64,000 nucleotides of DNA from Parabacteroides sp. (GTDB lineage: Bacteria > Bacteroidota > Bacteroidia > Bacteroidales > Tannerellaceae), in the NCBI GenBank assembly GCA_028689545.1, contig JAQVCX010000004.1:21921-85920 (forward strand), in the 5' to 3' direction. The notes below the pieces were generated by a model. That model saw only the letters and a list, made by a program, of their open reading frames with translations, made no database searches and was not told the DNA's origin. The position numbers and the translations under genes are program-made. Positions 33,390 to 41,593 of the stretch are shown piece after piece; the first letter of the stretch is position 1, and every line of letters starts with the position of its first letter.

Positions 33390-33653
33390 ATGGAAGAGAT
33401 AAAAAAACTGATCGCGGACAACAAGCCGGAAGAAGCGATCCGGCTCCTAGACGCATACCTCATGGAACAAACGGAGTCCGACGAGGCCTGGTTTCTCCTC
33501 GGAAGAGCTCATTATAAACTAGGCAACGTACGCCTGGCCCTCAATAGCTACCTGCAGGCCATAGTGATCAATCCGGAAAGCCCGGCGCAAGCGGCCTACG
33601 ATATGGCGATCAAGGTATTGGATTTTTATAATAAGGACATGTACAACCATTGA
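33390..33653 (+). CDS. Small TPR protein
   Basis: This 87-aa protein holds two tetratricopeptide units (PEEAIRLLDAYLMEQTESDEAWFLLGRAHYKLGNVRLALNSY...). It has no signal peptide, so it is cytoplasmic. A TACCTTTG box at 33352-33359 probably starts transcription. Three bases separate it from the FGE-sialidase gene, so they are cotranscribed. TPRs mediate protein contacts; the partner is unknown. The DNA is clearly more GC-rich from here on than upstream. Confidence 0.85.
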   Translation: MEEIKKLIADNKPEEAIRLLDAYLMEQTESDEAWFLLGRAHYKLGNVRLALNSYLQAIVINPESPAQAAYDMAIKVLDFYNKDMYNH

Positions 33654-33656
33654 GCC

Positions 33657-35651
33657 ATGAAGCGAATCCTATCTATCTCCCTGCTGGCTAGCGCCTGCCT
33701 CGCCGGGATATACGCGCAACAGCCCGCCATACACTTGGTAGATATACCCGCGGGCAGTTTCTATAGGGGCGGGGAAGGCCTCGGCGAGGAGTTCGACGAG
33801 GCCCCGGTACATAAGGTGACCCTTACCAAGCCGTTCCGCATGGGGCGGACGGAGGTGACGAACGCGCAGTTCGAGGCGTTCCGGCCGGAGCACAAGGCCC
33901 TACGGGGCAAGAACGGTTTGTCCAAGGAAGATGACGAGGCCGTAATCTACGTAAGCTATCCCGACGCGGTGGCCTTCTGCGAATGGCTCAGCCGGAAAGA
34001 GGGGAAAACCTACCGGCTACCCACCGAGGCCGAATGGGAATACGCTTGCAGGGCAGGCACGTATTATGCTTTTTATACGGGCGACGGACTGCCCGGCGCC
34101 TATCACAAGAACCAGAAGACCGTTCGCGATTACGCCCCCGTCTCTTTAAAAGTAGGGCAAACACCGCCCAACGCCTTCGGATTGCAGGACATGCACGGGA
34201 ACGTGGAAGAGTGGTGCTCGGATTGGTACGGCCCTTACAAGGCGGAAGACCAGACGGATCCCGCCGGATATAAAGACGGGGATTTCCGGGTGACACGGGG
34301 AGGTAGCCACAATACGCCGGAGAAATACCTGAGAAGCGGCAATCGCATGGCCATGATCCCGGAAGACAAGCATGCCCTCACCGGCTTCCGTGTCGTACAG
34401 GCGGATGAGCCGCCGGAGCCGTCTAGCGAGGATAAGACCTCTCATCGCAATGCCACGGACATCAAGCAAGAGAGATTCCGGTGGGGAAACGCCGGCGCCA
34501 CTCCCCTATTTGCCGCTCCTCGCGCCTACGTGGTACATCCGGATTGCTCCTCCGCCGAGCCTTTCTTCAAGCATAACCACCAACCGGCCATTACTTGGTG
34601 CGACAACGGGGATCTGTTGGCGGCTTGGTTCTCGGCCGACGAGGAGAACGGCCGTGGGATGGTAGTCCTAGCCTCCCGCCTGCGGGCAGGGAGTAGCGAA
34701 TGGGAAGAAGCCTCCTTATTCTTTAAGGTACCCGATCGCAACATGACCGGACTGGCCCTTTTCAATGACGGTGCCGGGACGCTCTATCATATCAACGGCG
34801 TGGAGGCGGCCGGGGATTGGCAAAACCTGATCATGGTACAGCGAACCAGCGCGGACAACGGCCAAACGTGGTCATCCCCCCAAATCATAACGCCGGAGCA
34901 CGCCAAGCGACATCAGGTGATAGCCGGGACGATCCGGACCCGCGAGGGATGGCTCGTACAAGCTTGCGACGCCGGACCGGGCAGCCATGACGGCGCGGCC
35001 ATCCACATCAGCAAGGATCAAGGCCGCACCTGGCAAGACCCTTGGGACGGAGCGCCCTTGCCGGACTTCCGCGACGGCGGCACAGGCAGCACCATCGCGG
35101 GGATACACGCCGGAATCGTTCAATTGAAAGACGGAAGTCTTATGGCGCTGGGTCGCGGAAACAGCATCAAGGATAAAGAGGGGCGGCTTCGTATGCCCAT
35201 GAGTATATCCAAGGATTGGGGGAAGACGTGGACTTACCATGCCTCCGAGCTTCCTCCCATCGACGGGGGGCAGCGATTGGTCTTAACGCGCTTGCGGGAA
35301 GGCCCCTTGTTATTGATCTCGTTCACCGATCATCCCTTACGGACACCCGCGAACGAGCGGGGCCTCCTCTTCCCCGACAAGGACGGCAACGCCTACCGGG
35401 GCTTCGGCCTCTACGCCGCCCTCTCCTACGACGAGGGAAAGACCTGGCCCGTGAAGAAATTGCTGACAGACGGCATCCACCGCTTCCTCAACGGCGGCGC
35501 ATGGACCCAATACTTCGAGATGGACCCGGCGCACGCCGAGCCGAGAGGCTACATGGCCGCCACCCAAAGCCCGGACCGCGTGATCCATCTGGTAAGCAGC
35601 CGCCTGCATTACGCCTTCAACCTGGCGTGGCTGGAAACGAGCACGAGATAG
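33657..35651 (+). CDS. Secreted fusion of a formylglycine-generating-enzyme-like domain and a sialidase-like beta-propeller
   Basis: This 664-aa protein has a signal peptide (ILSISLLASACLAGIYAQ). Residues ~25-250 are an FGE-sulfatase/SUMF1-type fold (IPAGSFYRGG, YRLPTEAEWEYACRAG, GLQDMHGNVEEWCSDWYG, RVTRGGSH, GFRVVQ). Residues ~285-660 are a six-bladed sialidase/BNR propeller with four Asp-box motifs (SADNGQTW, SKDQGRTW, SKDWGKTW, SYDEGKTW). The FGE fold without visible paired catalytic cysteines often serves as a carbohydrate-binding or structural module. The propeller suggests exo-glycosidase action on sialylated or other glycans. The gene is markedly GC-rich. Enzyme activity is inferred. 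Confidence 0.82.
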   Translation: MKRILSISLLASACLAGIYAQQPAIHLVDIPAGSFYRGGEGLGEEFDEAPVHKVTLTKPFRMGRTEVTNAQFEAFRPEHKALRGKNGLSKEDDEAVIYVSYPDAVAFCEWLSRKEGKTYRLPTEAEWEYACRAGTYYAFYTGDGLPGAYHKNQKTVRDYAPVSLKVGQTPPNAFGLQDMHGNVEEWCSDWYGPYKAEDQTDPAGYKDGDFRVTRGGSHNTPEKYLRSGNRMAMIPEDKHALTGFRVVQADEPPEPSSEDKTSHRNATDIKQERFRWGNAGATPLFAAPRAYVVHPDCSSAEPFFKHNHQPAITWCDNGDLLAAWFSADEENGRGMVVLASRLRAGSSEWEEASLFFKVPDRNMTGLALFNDGAGTLYHINGVEAAGDWQNLIMVQRTSADNGQTWSSPQIITPEHAKRHQVIAGTIRTREGWLVQACDAGPGSHDGAAIHISKDQGRTWQDPWDGAPLPDFRDGGTGSTIAGIHAGIVQLKDGSLMALGRGNSIKDKEGRLRMPMSISKDWGKTWTYHASELPPIDGGQRLVLTRLREGPLLLISFTDHPLRTPANERGLLFPDKDGNAYRGFGLYAALSYDEGKTWPVKKLLTDGIHRFLNGGAWTQYFEMDPAHAEPRGYMAATQSPDRVIHLVSSRLHYAFNLAWLETSTR

Positions 35652-35708
35652 CCTCTCCACCGAAAAGCGAGAGACAAGGGGAGGCTACCTGAAAATAGAA
35701 TTCCCGGA

Positions 35709-35740
35709 TTTGGAAGTAGACGGAGCGGGCGTTATCTTTG
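35709..35740 (+). promoter_or_regulatory. Promoter of the TPR-HTH regulator gene
   Basis: TTTG at 35709-35712, a 20-bp spacer, TATCTTTG at 35733-35740, 33 bp before the ATG at 35774. Confidence 0.68.
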
Positions 35741-35773
35741 TAAACATTAATAATAAGTAATCGAAAAGAAGAC

Positions 35774-37756
35774 ATGCGCGCTATTTTCTATAAGACGATA
35801 CGAATCATCCTATTCTCAAGCCTTATCTCCCTATCGCCCGGTATCTCGCAAAACATCTCGATAGAGAGACAAGAGACTGCCTTGGCGGATCATGGCCACC
35901 CAGATACCGCCAAGGTCAATCGCCTAAACGAATTGGCTTACGAACTCTATAAAAAAGACACCAGCAAGGCGCGATCCTACACCGAACAAGCCTCCGAGCT
36001 ATCCACCCGGCTCGATTATCCCGAGGGAAAAGCCAAGAGCTTATGGATACTGGGGCTCATCACGCAAAAGAGCGATAAGCGAGACGCGCTCCATTACTTC
36101 AAGGAAGCCCTCCAGCTCGCGGAATCGACCCACGACCGGGCCGCTATCTGCAATTACCTGATGGCCATCGGCAATATCAGCAAGGAGCTAGGCGATAAAA
36201 AGAGCAGCAAACACATCCTTGACAGTGCCCTGCAAATAGCCGAGACCCTGAAAGATCGATCCTTACAGATTAAACTATTGTATAATATCTCGCGGAACCT
36301 ATCCAGCGAGGGCGATTACGCCGGTGCCTTGGGAAAACTCCGTCAAGTGGAACAAATGGCGACCCAGGCAGCAGACAAGCAAATGCTCCGACGAACGTAC
36401 GCGAGCATGGCCTATATATTCAAGCAGCAAGGGAAAATCACGCAAGCCATGGAATATTATCTCTCAGCCTTTAAGATCTGCGAGCGACTGGACGATCAGC
36501 CAGGCATCTTCAACGCCCTTGTCAATATAGCGGGTATCAAAACCGAGTTGAAAGAGTATGAGCCCGCGCTAAAAGACCTGCGGCAAGCCTTGCGAGTAGC
36601 CGAGAAGCTGGACGACCCGGGTATGCAATCGGTATGCTTCACGAATATGGGCTATATCTATAAGAATACCGGCCATCCCGACGCGCTGCCCTTCCTCCAG
36701 AAAGCGCTCGCCATGGCGCGAGGGGGAAACATCAATCAAACGATAAGCCTGCTGATCAATATCGGCGATTTCCATACCGAGCATAAGCATTACGAAGAAG
36801 CCCGGCTAAGCCTGGAAGAAGCGCTGGAAAAAGCGCGAGAAGCCGAGATTAAATTCGCCTACGGCGAGGCCTTGAAGCAATTAAGCGAGCTTTACCATGC
36901 CCAAAGACAATATGCCACCGCCATTGATTACGCCAATCAAGCCTTGCGAGTGAGCCAAGAAATCGGATACCTAGACCTGGAGAGGAAGAGTCATGAGTCG
37001 CTGGCCGAGTTCTATGCCTCTACGGGAAATTATAAAATGGCCTATCAAAACCATATACTTTTCAAACAGTTAAACGACAGCATACTGAATGATAAAAACA
37101 TACGAAAGATCACCCAGCTTGAGAGCGATTACGCGTACGACAAGGAGAAACAGCGGTATGAACTGGAAAAGGCCAGCCAACAACTCAAGATAAAGAGCCA
37201 GCGCAACCTGATCCTCCTTCTCTCGTTCATGCTCATCTTGATCTTTATCCTCTTCTACCAGATCCACCGGGCGAACCGGCTAAAGAAGAAAATGCTCCAA
37301 CTAGAGGTGTACAAAACGAATAATGAGCTAGAGCTCCGCCAAAAAGAAATAGCCTCGGCAACCTTGAAGTTAGTGCAAAACGCCCAAAGCGACGCTTATT
37401 GCATCAAAGCGCTAGAGAAAATAGAGGATAACACCAAGGAGAGCAAAGAGCAAGACATACACTCGCTGATCAATCATTATAAAAACAAATCGGGCCATAC
37501 GAACTGGCAAGAGTTCGAGACGCTTTTCCTAAAGGTGAACTCCGACTTCTACGAGAAGCTGAACCAACAATGCCTCTCGCTCACCCCCAATGAGCGCAAA
37601 CTCTGCGTATTCCTTAAGTTGAACATGAATAATAAGGACATCAGTCAAATAACCTTGCAATCCGAGGAGGCGCTCAAGAAAGCCCGGATGCGGCTGCGCA
37701 AGAAACTGGGGCTACAGCGTGACGAGAATCTGTCTACTTTCATCCAATATCTATAG
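35774..37756 (+). CDS. TPR-rich membrane regulator with C-terminal helix-turn-helix
   Basis: This 660-aa protein has a signal sequence (IRIILFSSLISLSPGISQ) followed by about nine TPR units in residues ~40-440. A single TM lies at ~478-496 (NLILLLSFMLILIFILFYQI), with a coiled coil after it. The C-terminus (LTPNERKLCVFLKLNMNNKDIS...ALKKARMRLRKKLGL) is a LuxR/sigma-region-4-like HTH. This is the common Bacteroidetes design in which periplasmic TPRs sense a partner and a cytoplasmic HTH acts on DNA. It has its own promoter. Its stop is two bases from a fragment of a phosphatase gene. Confidence 0.85.
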   Translation: MRAIFYKTIRIILFSSLISLSPGISQNISIERQETALADHGHPDTAKVNRLNELAYELYKKDTSKARSYTEQASELSTRLDYPEGKAKSLWILGLITQKSDKRDALHYFKEALQLAESTHDRAAICNYLMAIGNISKELGDKKSSKHILDSALQIAETLKDRSLQIKLLYNISRNLSSEGDYAGALGKLRQVEQMATQAADKQMLRRTYASMAYIFKQQGKITQAMEYYLSAFKICERLDDQPGIFNALVNIAGIKTELKEYEPALKDLRQALRVAEKLDDPGMQSVCFTNMGYIYKNTGHPDALPFLQKALAMARGGNINQTISLLINIGDFHTEHKHYEEARLSLEEALEKAREAEIKFAYGEALKQLSELYHAQRQYATAIDYANQALRVSQEIGYLDLERKSHESLAEFYASTGNYKMAYQNHILFKQLNDSILNDKNIRKITQLESDYAYDKEKQRYELEKASQQLKIKSQRNLILLLSFMLILIFILFYQIHRANRLKKKMLQLEVYKTNNELELRQKEIASATLKLVQNAQSDAYCIKALEKIEDNTKESKEQDIHSLINHYKNKSGHTNWQEFETLFLKVNSDFYEKLNQQCLSLTPNERKLCVFLKLNMNNKDISQITLQSEEALKKARMRLRKKLGLQRDENLSTFIQYL

Positions 37757-37758
37757 CC

Positions 37759-37803
37759 TCGCCCCCTATGGCTTTCGCCGCGCTCATGGCCGCGCAAAAC
37801 TCG
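37759..37803 (-). pseudogene. 45-bp scrap of a receiver-PP2C phosphatase gene
   Basis: These 45 bp align without gaps to 41026-41070 inside the phosphatase gene at 40419-41582, with 39 of 45 identical. In the minus-strand frame it would read CAAMSAAKAIGGE against YATMNAAKAVGGD, the conserved PP2C start. Most differences are at third codon positions, so the fragment came from a related gene that once evolved under selection. It now ends on both sides in unrelated sequence. Confidence 0.7.
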
Positions 37804-37864
37804 GTTAGCCGCGAGAACGGTCGGCGGGGGTCGCCGATGAAGTCCGAACGGTAGCGAGACGCGC

Positions 37865-38032
37865 GGCGACCCCCGCCGGCCATTTCGCGACCCTTTGTAC
37901 CTCCCCGGCGACCCCCGCCGAGCATTTCGCACCGCTTTGTACTCCCTCGGCGACCCCCGCCGAGCATTTCACACCCCTTTGTACTCCCCCGGCGACCCCC
38001 GCCGACCATTTCGCGCCCTTTCGCGCTTCCCC
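37865..38032 (+). repeat. Four tandem 42-bp repeats
   Basis: Units begin at 37865, 37907, 37949 and 37991. Each opens GGCGACCCCCGCCG and ends near TTTGTACTCCCC. A fifth start (GGCGAT) follows at 38033. An inverted copy of the first 17 bases of unit 4 lies at 37819-37835. The array is very C-rich and fills much of the 373-bp gap between genes. Nothing else apart from the phosphatase scrap is recognisable in that gap. Confidence 0.85.
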
Positions 38033-38129
38033 GGCGATTGTTTCCCAACGGATTCACTTGATTTCCGAATTAATTCCTATCTTTAGCCTCCGAGAACAAA
38101 CAGTAAGTTTAACCCTAAATCAAAAAAAA

Positions 38130-38909
38130 ATGGGAACATACACAAAAATCAAGCCCGCGGGCCTCACTAAATTGAACAACGCAGAGTACACCAACTTCAT
38201 GAACGCCTTCTACCGGCTGGCTTTCACTACCGGAGGAGGGGGCGCCGAGAGTCCCGACGAGATCAGCCTGGACCACCCGCTAGGCATTACCGACGCGCAA
38301 AAGGCGGCTTTCGAGAAAGAGCAGGCCTTGATAACCGATCTGGTAAACCAATCCCATATCAGCGACGAGACCGCCCTGCTGCTTGACTTGGATAAACAGC
38401 GCGACGACCTCGTGGTCTATTCCACCACCGCCGTGTCGCAAATGAGGAAAAGCCCCATTGAGGCGCAACGCGCGGCGGCGCAGACGGTCTACAATATTAT
38501 CAAACCCTATATAGGAATCTATAGCTCGCCCAACCAGCAAGAGACGGCGCAGATACAAGGCCTGCTGCAGGATCTCTCCAAGGAGGGGATCCCGGCGCTG
38601 ATACAGACATTGGGACTGAAAGAGATCGTGGATAGCCTCCGTGTGGCGAACGACGAATACGCGAAGCTGACCGCCCAGCGTACCGGCAATAAGGCGGCCT
38701 CCATCAAAGAGGCGAGCACGGCCGTACGCCTACGCATGGACGACCTTTACGACGACATGACCACGATCGCCTTCGTGCAAAGCGTATCGGCCCCCACCGC
38801 CGCGACCGCCCGCTTCGTCAGCGAGCTGAACACCCTCATCGACGAAACTACCGCCCTCTACAACCTGCGCGTCGGCGCGGCGAAGGCGGCGGCCAAGAGG
38901 AAAGAATAA
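38130..38909 (+). CDS. Uncharacterised Bacteroidetes helical protein (possibly DUF6261)
   Basis: This is a 259-aa protein from MGTYTKIKPAGLTKLNNAEYTNFM. An in-frame ATG at 38058 would add 24 residues of poor quality. It has no signal peptide or TM. The sequence is mostly helical with Ala/Gln-rich stretches (SPIEAQRAAAQTVYNIIKPYIGI; LNTLIDETTALYNLRVGAAKAAAKRKE). The YTNFMNAFYRL start resembles a Bacteroidetes-only family that I believe is DUF6261, but I am not certain. It is GC-rich like the preceding region and ends with a bidirectional terminator. The function is unknown. Confidence 0.72.
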   Translation: MGTYTKIKPAGLTKLNNAEYTNFMNAFYRLAFTTGGGGAESPDEISLDHPLGITDAQKAAFEKEQALITDLVNQSHISDETALLLDLDKQRDDLVVYSTTAVSQMRKSPIEAQRAAAQTVYNIIKPYIGIYSSPNQQETAQIQGLLQDLSKEGIPALIQTLGLKEIVDSLRVANDEYAKLTAQRTGNKAASIKEASTAVRLRMDDLYDDMTTIAFVQSVSAPTAATARFVSELNTLIDETTALYNLRVGAAKAAAKRKE

Positions 38910-38920
38910 ACCTTAAAAAC

Positions 38921-38966
38921 AAAAAGATCGGACCGTAGCCATTAAGCTCACGATCCGATCTTTTTC
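38921..38966. terminator. Bidirectional terminator
   Basis: AAAAAGATCGGA (38921-38932) pairs with TCCGATCTTTTT (38954-38965), giving T-runs on both strands. It ends the DUF6261-like gene and the seven-gene operon that runs toward it. Confidence 0.9.
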
Positions 38967-38977
38967 TATATGATGCG

Positions 38978-40414
38978 CTAACCGCCGATCACATCCACCA
39001 CCCTGGCCAGTACCTGCCGGATATACCCCGCCGACTTACTTTCCTCGCGCGCGATCTCATAAACACTCTCACCCAAGAAGTAAGCCCTAGTGATCCTCTG
39101 ATCCACCACACTGTCTATTTTTGATAAATAATCATCCAGCAGTATCTCATACAGTCCATGATTCTTATAAAACGAGCGAAGGACAAACAGCAACTGGCCA
39201 TACTCCTCAAGCAGTTGGGTGATCTCGCCCTCCTGGGTGATCTTCGATTGCTTGAAAGCCGCTACTTTCTTGTCGAATTGGAGCCTCTCTTTATCGAAAA
39301 TCCTCTTGTCTTTCTTCAGCTGATCCAACTTCCGATATACCCCGGATTTCTCTTTCTCATATTTTTCCTTCTTCAGGAGCAATTCTTCGTATTTCTCTAG
39401 CGTGAACCCGGGAGCCAGATCTTTCAGATCGCCTTCGAGAATCTTTTTCTGTCTCTGTATCTCGTCTTTATATTTCGTGACCCATACATAGTCCGGATAA
39501 AGTCTCGCGAAAAGCCGTTTCCGTTCTTCCAGTTGCCCCTCTATACTACTCAGCGCTTTCTCTCGCTCGGATAAGGACTCTACCTTTTGTTTCCATTTCG
39601 TCCCTTCCTCGTCCAAGGCCTCGTTCAAGCGTTTCTCAAGATCACGCAAATTTCCTATAAAACATTTTCCCGCGAAATAAAAACAAGGTAACTTTTCCTT
39701 TCGCTGATCAGGGACACCCGTCAGGCCATCAATCTGGCATAATTTGCTTTCCAACATCGCGACGCGTTTCTTATAGCTCTCGGCCCTTTTCACCGCTTTA
39801 TACATATCCGACTCCGCCCTGTTATATTTCTTTACCCAATAACCCTCGCTATAGACCGGAACTTCCACCGGAGCCGGGAGATCCATTTCCAGATACTCCC
39901 TTAACCTTTGCTTCAAGGCGTATTCGTTTCTTTTCTCGGCCTCAAGCTCTTTCTTCAATTTAGAGATAGTCTCGTCCTTTTGAAGGCACTCCTTCTGCGA
40001 GCTAGAATACATTCTACTCCATACACCAACCAAGATATTCTCGCGATCGATACCCTCTTTCGCTTGCTGAAGTTCTTTTTCCAGAGCGGCTAACGCATCT
40101 TTCAGCCTGTCATTCTCCTCTTTCGTTTTCTCATATTCCTCTTTTTGGCTATTAGCGAGGGCCTCGTCTTGAGCGACGCGCGGTTCGTCGTCTTGAGCGA
40201 CGCGCGGTTCGTCGTCTTGAGCGACGCGCGGTTCGTCGTCTTGAGCGACGCGCGGTTCGTCGTCTTGAGCGACGCGCGGTTCCTCATCTTGAGCGCACAA
40301 ATCATCCAGCGGTTTCTCTACCTCTTGCTCGGGCAAGTCCGCTGATGATTGATCCGATAGAGAAGGTTCTATCTTAAATCTATGCTTTAATATTGAATAC
40401 AAACTCGAAAACAA
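38978..40414 (-). CDS. Coiled-coil protein with octapeptide repeats and C-terminal HTH-like end
   Basis: This 478-aa protein has no signal peptide or TM. Residues ~40-85 hold five QD(D/E)EPRVA octapeptides. Long heptad coiled coils cover ~90-230 and ~270-420 (ENDRLKDALAALEKELQQAK; ESLSEREKALSSIEGQLEER). A conserved middle segment GVPDQRKEKLPCFYFAGKCF splits them. The last ~45 residues (ITRAYFLGESVYEIAREESKSAGYIRQVLARV) could form an HTH. It is the last gene of the operon, 4 bp after the PP2C phosphatase. It may be the scaffold or target of that signalling system. No annotated family is recognised. Confidence 0.72.
   Translation of the reverse strand: MFSSLYSILKHRFKIEPSLSDQSSADLPEQEVEKPLDDLCAQDEEPRVAQDDEPRVAQDDEPRVAQDDEPRVAQDDEPRVAQDEALANSQKEEYEKTKEENDRLKDALAALEKELQQAKEGIDRENILVGVWSRMYSSSQKECLQKDETISKLKKELEAEKRNEYALKQRLREYLEMDLPAPVEVPVYSEGYWVKKYNRAESDMYKAVKRAESYKKRVAMLESKLCQIDGLTGVPDQRKEKLPCFYFAGKCFIGNLRDLEKRLNEALDEEGTKWKQKVESLSEREKALSSIEGQLEERKRLFARLYPDYVWVTKYKDEIQRQKKILEGDLKDLAPGFTLEKYEELLLKKEKYEKEKSGVYRKLDQLKKDKRIFDKERLQFDKKVAAFKQSKITQEGEITQLLEEYGQLLFVLRSFYKNHGLYEILLDDYLSKIDSVVDQRITRAYFLGESVYEIAREESKSAGYIRQVLARVVDVIGG
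40171..40290 (-). repeat. Five tandem 24-bp repeats inside the coiled-coil gene
   Basis: Units of GAGCGACGCGCGGTTCGTCG plus TCTT start at 40171, 40195, 40219, 40243 and 40267. The first four are identical; the fifth differs at two bases. They encode the octapeptide QDDEPRVA in frame. Near-perfect identity at DNA level suggests recent expansion and likely copy-number variation. Confidence 0.92.
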
Positions 40415-40418
40415 ACCT

Positions 40419-41582
40419 CTATCCTTTATAAGTCAGTGCCAACATCGTAATATCATCGCTCTGCGTCGCCCCGTTCACGAAAGATTGGACGGATGCCGAT
40501 ACGCCCTCAATCATGGCCTTGGGGGATTGGTTCTTTACGGAACCACAAGCCTCCACCAAACGGATATCTCCATATTGCTCATTCCGCGGATTCATCGCCT
40601 CGCTGATCCCATCCGTATAAAGGAACAAGCTATCTCCCGCTTCCAGTTTCAAGGATTGCTCTTTATAAGCCAGTCCCGGCACGACACCCAAGGCCATGCC
40701 ACCGGTCATCGGCAAAAGAGAGACCTCGTCGTTCTTCCGGATCCAGACCGGACGGTTATGCCCCCCATTGCAATAAACCACGTCGCCCGTATGAATATTC
40801 AAGATCGCGTAAAAGGTAGTGACAAACATACCGTTGACACTCTCACGGCACAATAGGTCGTTCGATTCCTTCATGCAGACCGCCGGCGAAAGCTGCCTGA
40901 GCGCCGTGGCACGGATCACCGTGCGGCTGATCGCCATGAAGATAGCGGCGGGAATCCCCTTATCCGACACGTCGGCGATCGTAAAGCCCAGATGATTATC
41001 GTCCACCAAGAAGAAATCATAGAAATCGCCCCCTACGGCCTTCGCCGCGTTCATGGTCGCGTAAAGCTCGAATTGCTTATATTGCGGAAACGGGGGGAAC
41101 TGCTTGGGCAAGATCGATTGCTGTATCTCGCGTGCCACGCTCAAGTCATATTGGATCTCCTCCAGCTGATGATGTTCCTTTTGGGCCTCCTTGATAAAAG
41201 AGATCTGCCCGGCCGCCTTCTCGATCGTACGCTCCAGATCCTCCATATCGATCGGCTTGGTGGCGAAATCGAACGCGCCATGGTTCATGGCGGTACGGAT
41301 ATTCTCCATATCCCCGTAAGCCGATACCATGATACATTTCAAGGCCGGGTTGCGCATCTCGTTGATCTTCGTCAGCAAGGTCAGGCCATCCATCTCCGGC
41401 ATATTGATATCGCTCAATATAATATCGAAGTCCGGATGCTCCAACATCATCCTCAACGCTTCCAATCCATTATGGGCAAAGGAGAACTCATACTCCCCCT
41501 TACGGATCTTCCGACGGAAATATTGGGTTAGCAACACTTCCAGATCCACCTCGTCGTCTACGCTTAATATCTTTATAGCCAT
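40419..41582 (-). CDS. Response regulator with PP2C/SpoIIE serine phosphatase output
   Basis: This 387-aa protein has a receiver at ~1-125 with acidic D9/D10/E11 and phospho-acceptor Asp58 (ILSDINMPEMDG). A helical linker (FIKEAQKEHHQLEEIQYDLSVAREIQQSILP) leads to an RsbU/SpoIIE-type PP2C domain with metal aspartates in GGDFYDFF, ADVSDKG and DGISEAMN, and a late QSDDITMLAL. Phosphorylation of the receiver would switch on dephosphorylation of a phospho-Ser/Thr protein. Its obvious kinase partner is the adjacent soluble histidine kinase (41594-42445, 11 bp upstream). No STAS anti-anti-sigma protein is encoded nearby, so its substrate is unknown. Confidence 0.93.
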   Translation of the reverse strand: MAIKILSVDDEVDLEVLLTQYFRRKIRKGEYEFSFAHNGLEALRMMLEHPDFDIILSDINMPEMDGLTLLTKINEMRNPALKCIMVSAYGDMENIRTAMNHGAFDFATKPIDMEDLERTIEKAAGQISFIKEAQKEHHQLEEIQYDLSVAREIQQSILPKQFPPFPQYKQFELYATMNAAKAVGGDFYDFFLVDDNHLGFTIADVSDKGIPAAIFMAISRTVIRATALRQLSPAVCMKESNDLLCRESVNGMFVTTFYAILNIHTGDVVYCNGGHNRPVWIRKNDEVSLLPMTGGMALGVVPGLAYKEQSLKLEAGDSLFLYTDGISEAMNPRNEQYGDIRLVEACGSVKNQSPKAMIEGVSASVQSFVNGATQSDDITMLALTYKG

Positions 41583-41593
41583 ATTTTTTCTGT

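Noticed and set aside
34146..34469. Minus-strand ORFs in the GC-rich FGE-sialidase gene
   Set aside because: Long antisense ORFs are expected by chance in GC-rich DNA; no protein features are seen.
37865..38032. CRISPR-like array
   Set aside because: Units are contiguous 42-bp tandem repeats with no unique spacers and no cas genes nearby.
37740..38057. 105-codon minus ORF made of repeated MLGGGRRGSTKRCE units
   Set aside because: It is a translation of the 42-bp tandem repeats; only its last ~15 codons match the phosphatase scrap.
40102..40345. Alternate-frame ORFs reading RASLKTTN or LSDARFVV repeats
   Set aside because: They are other frames of the 24-bp repeat in the coiled-coil gene.
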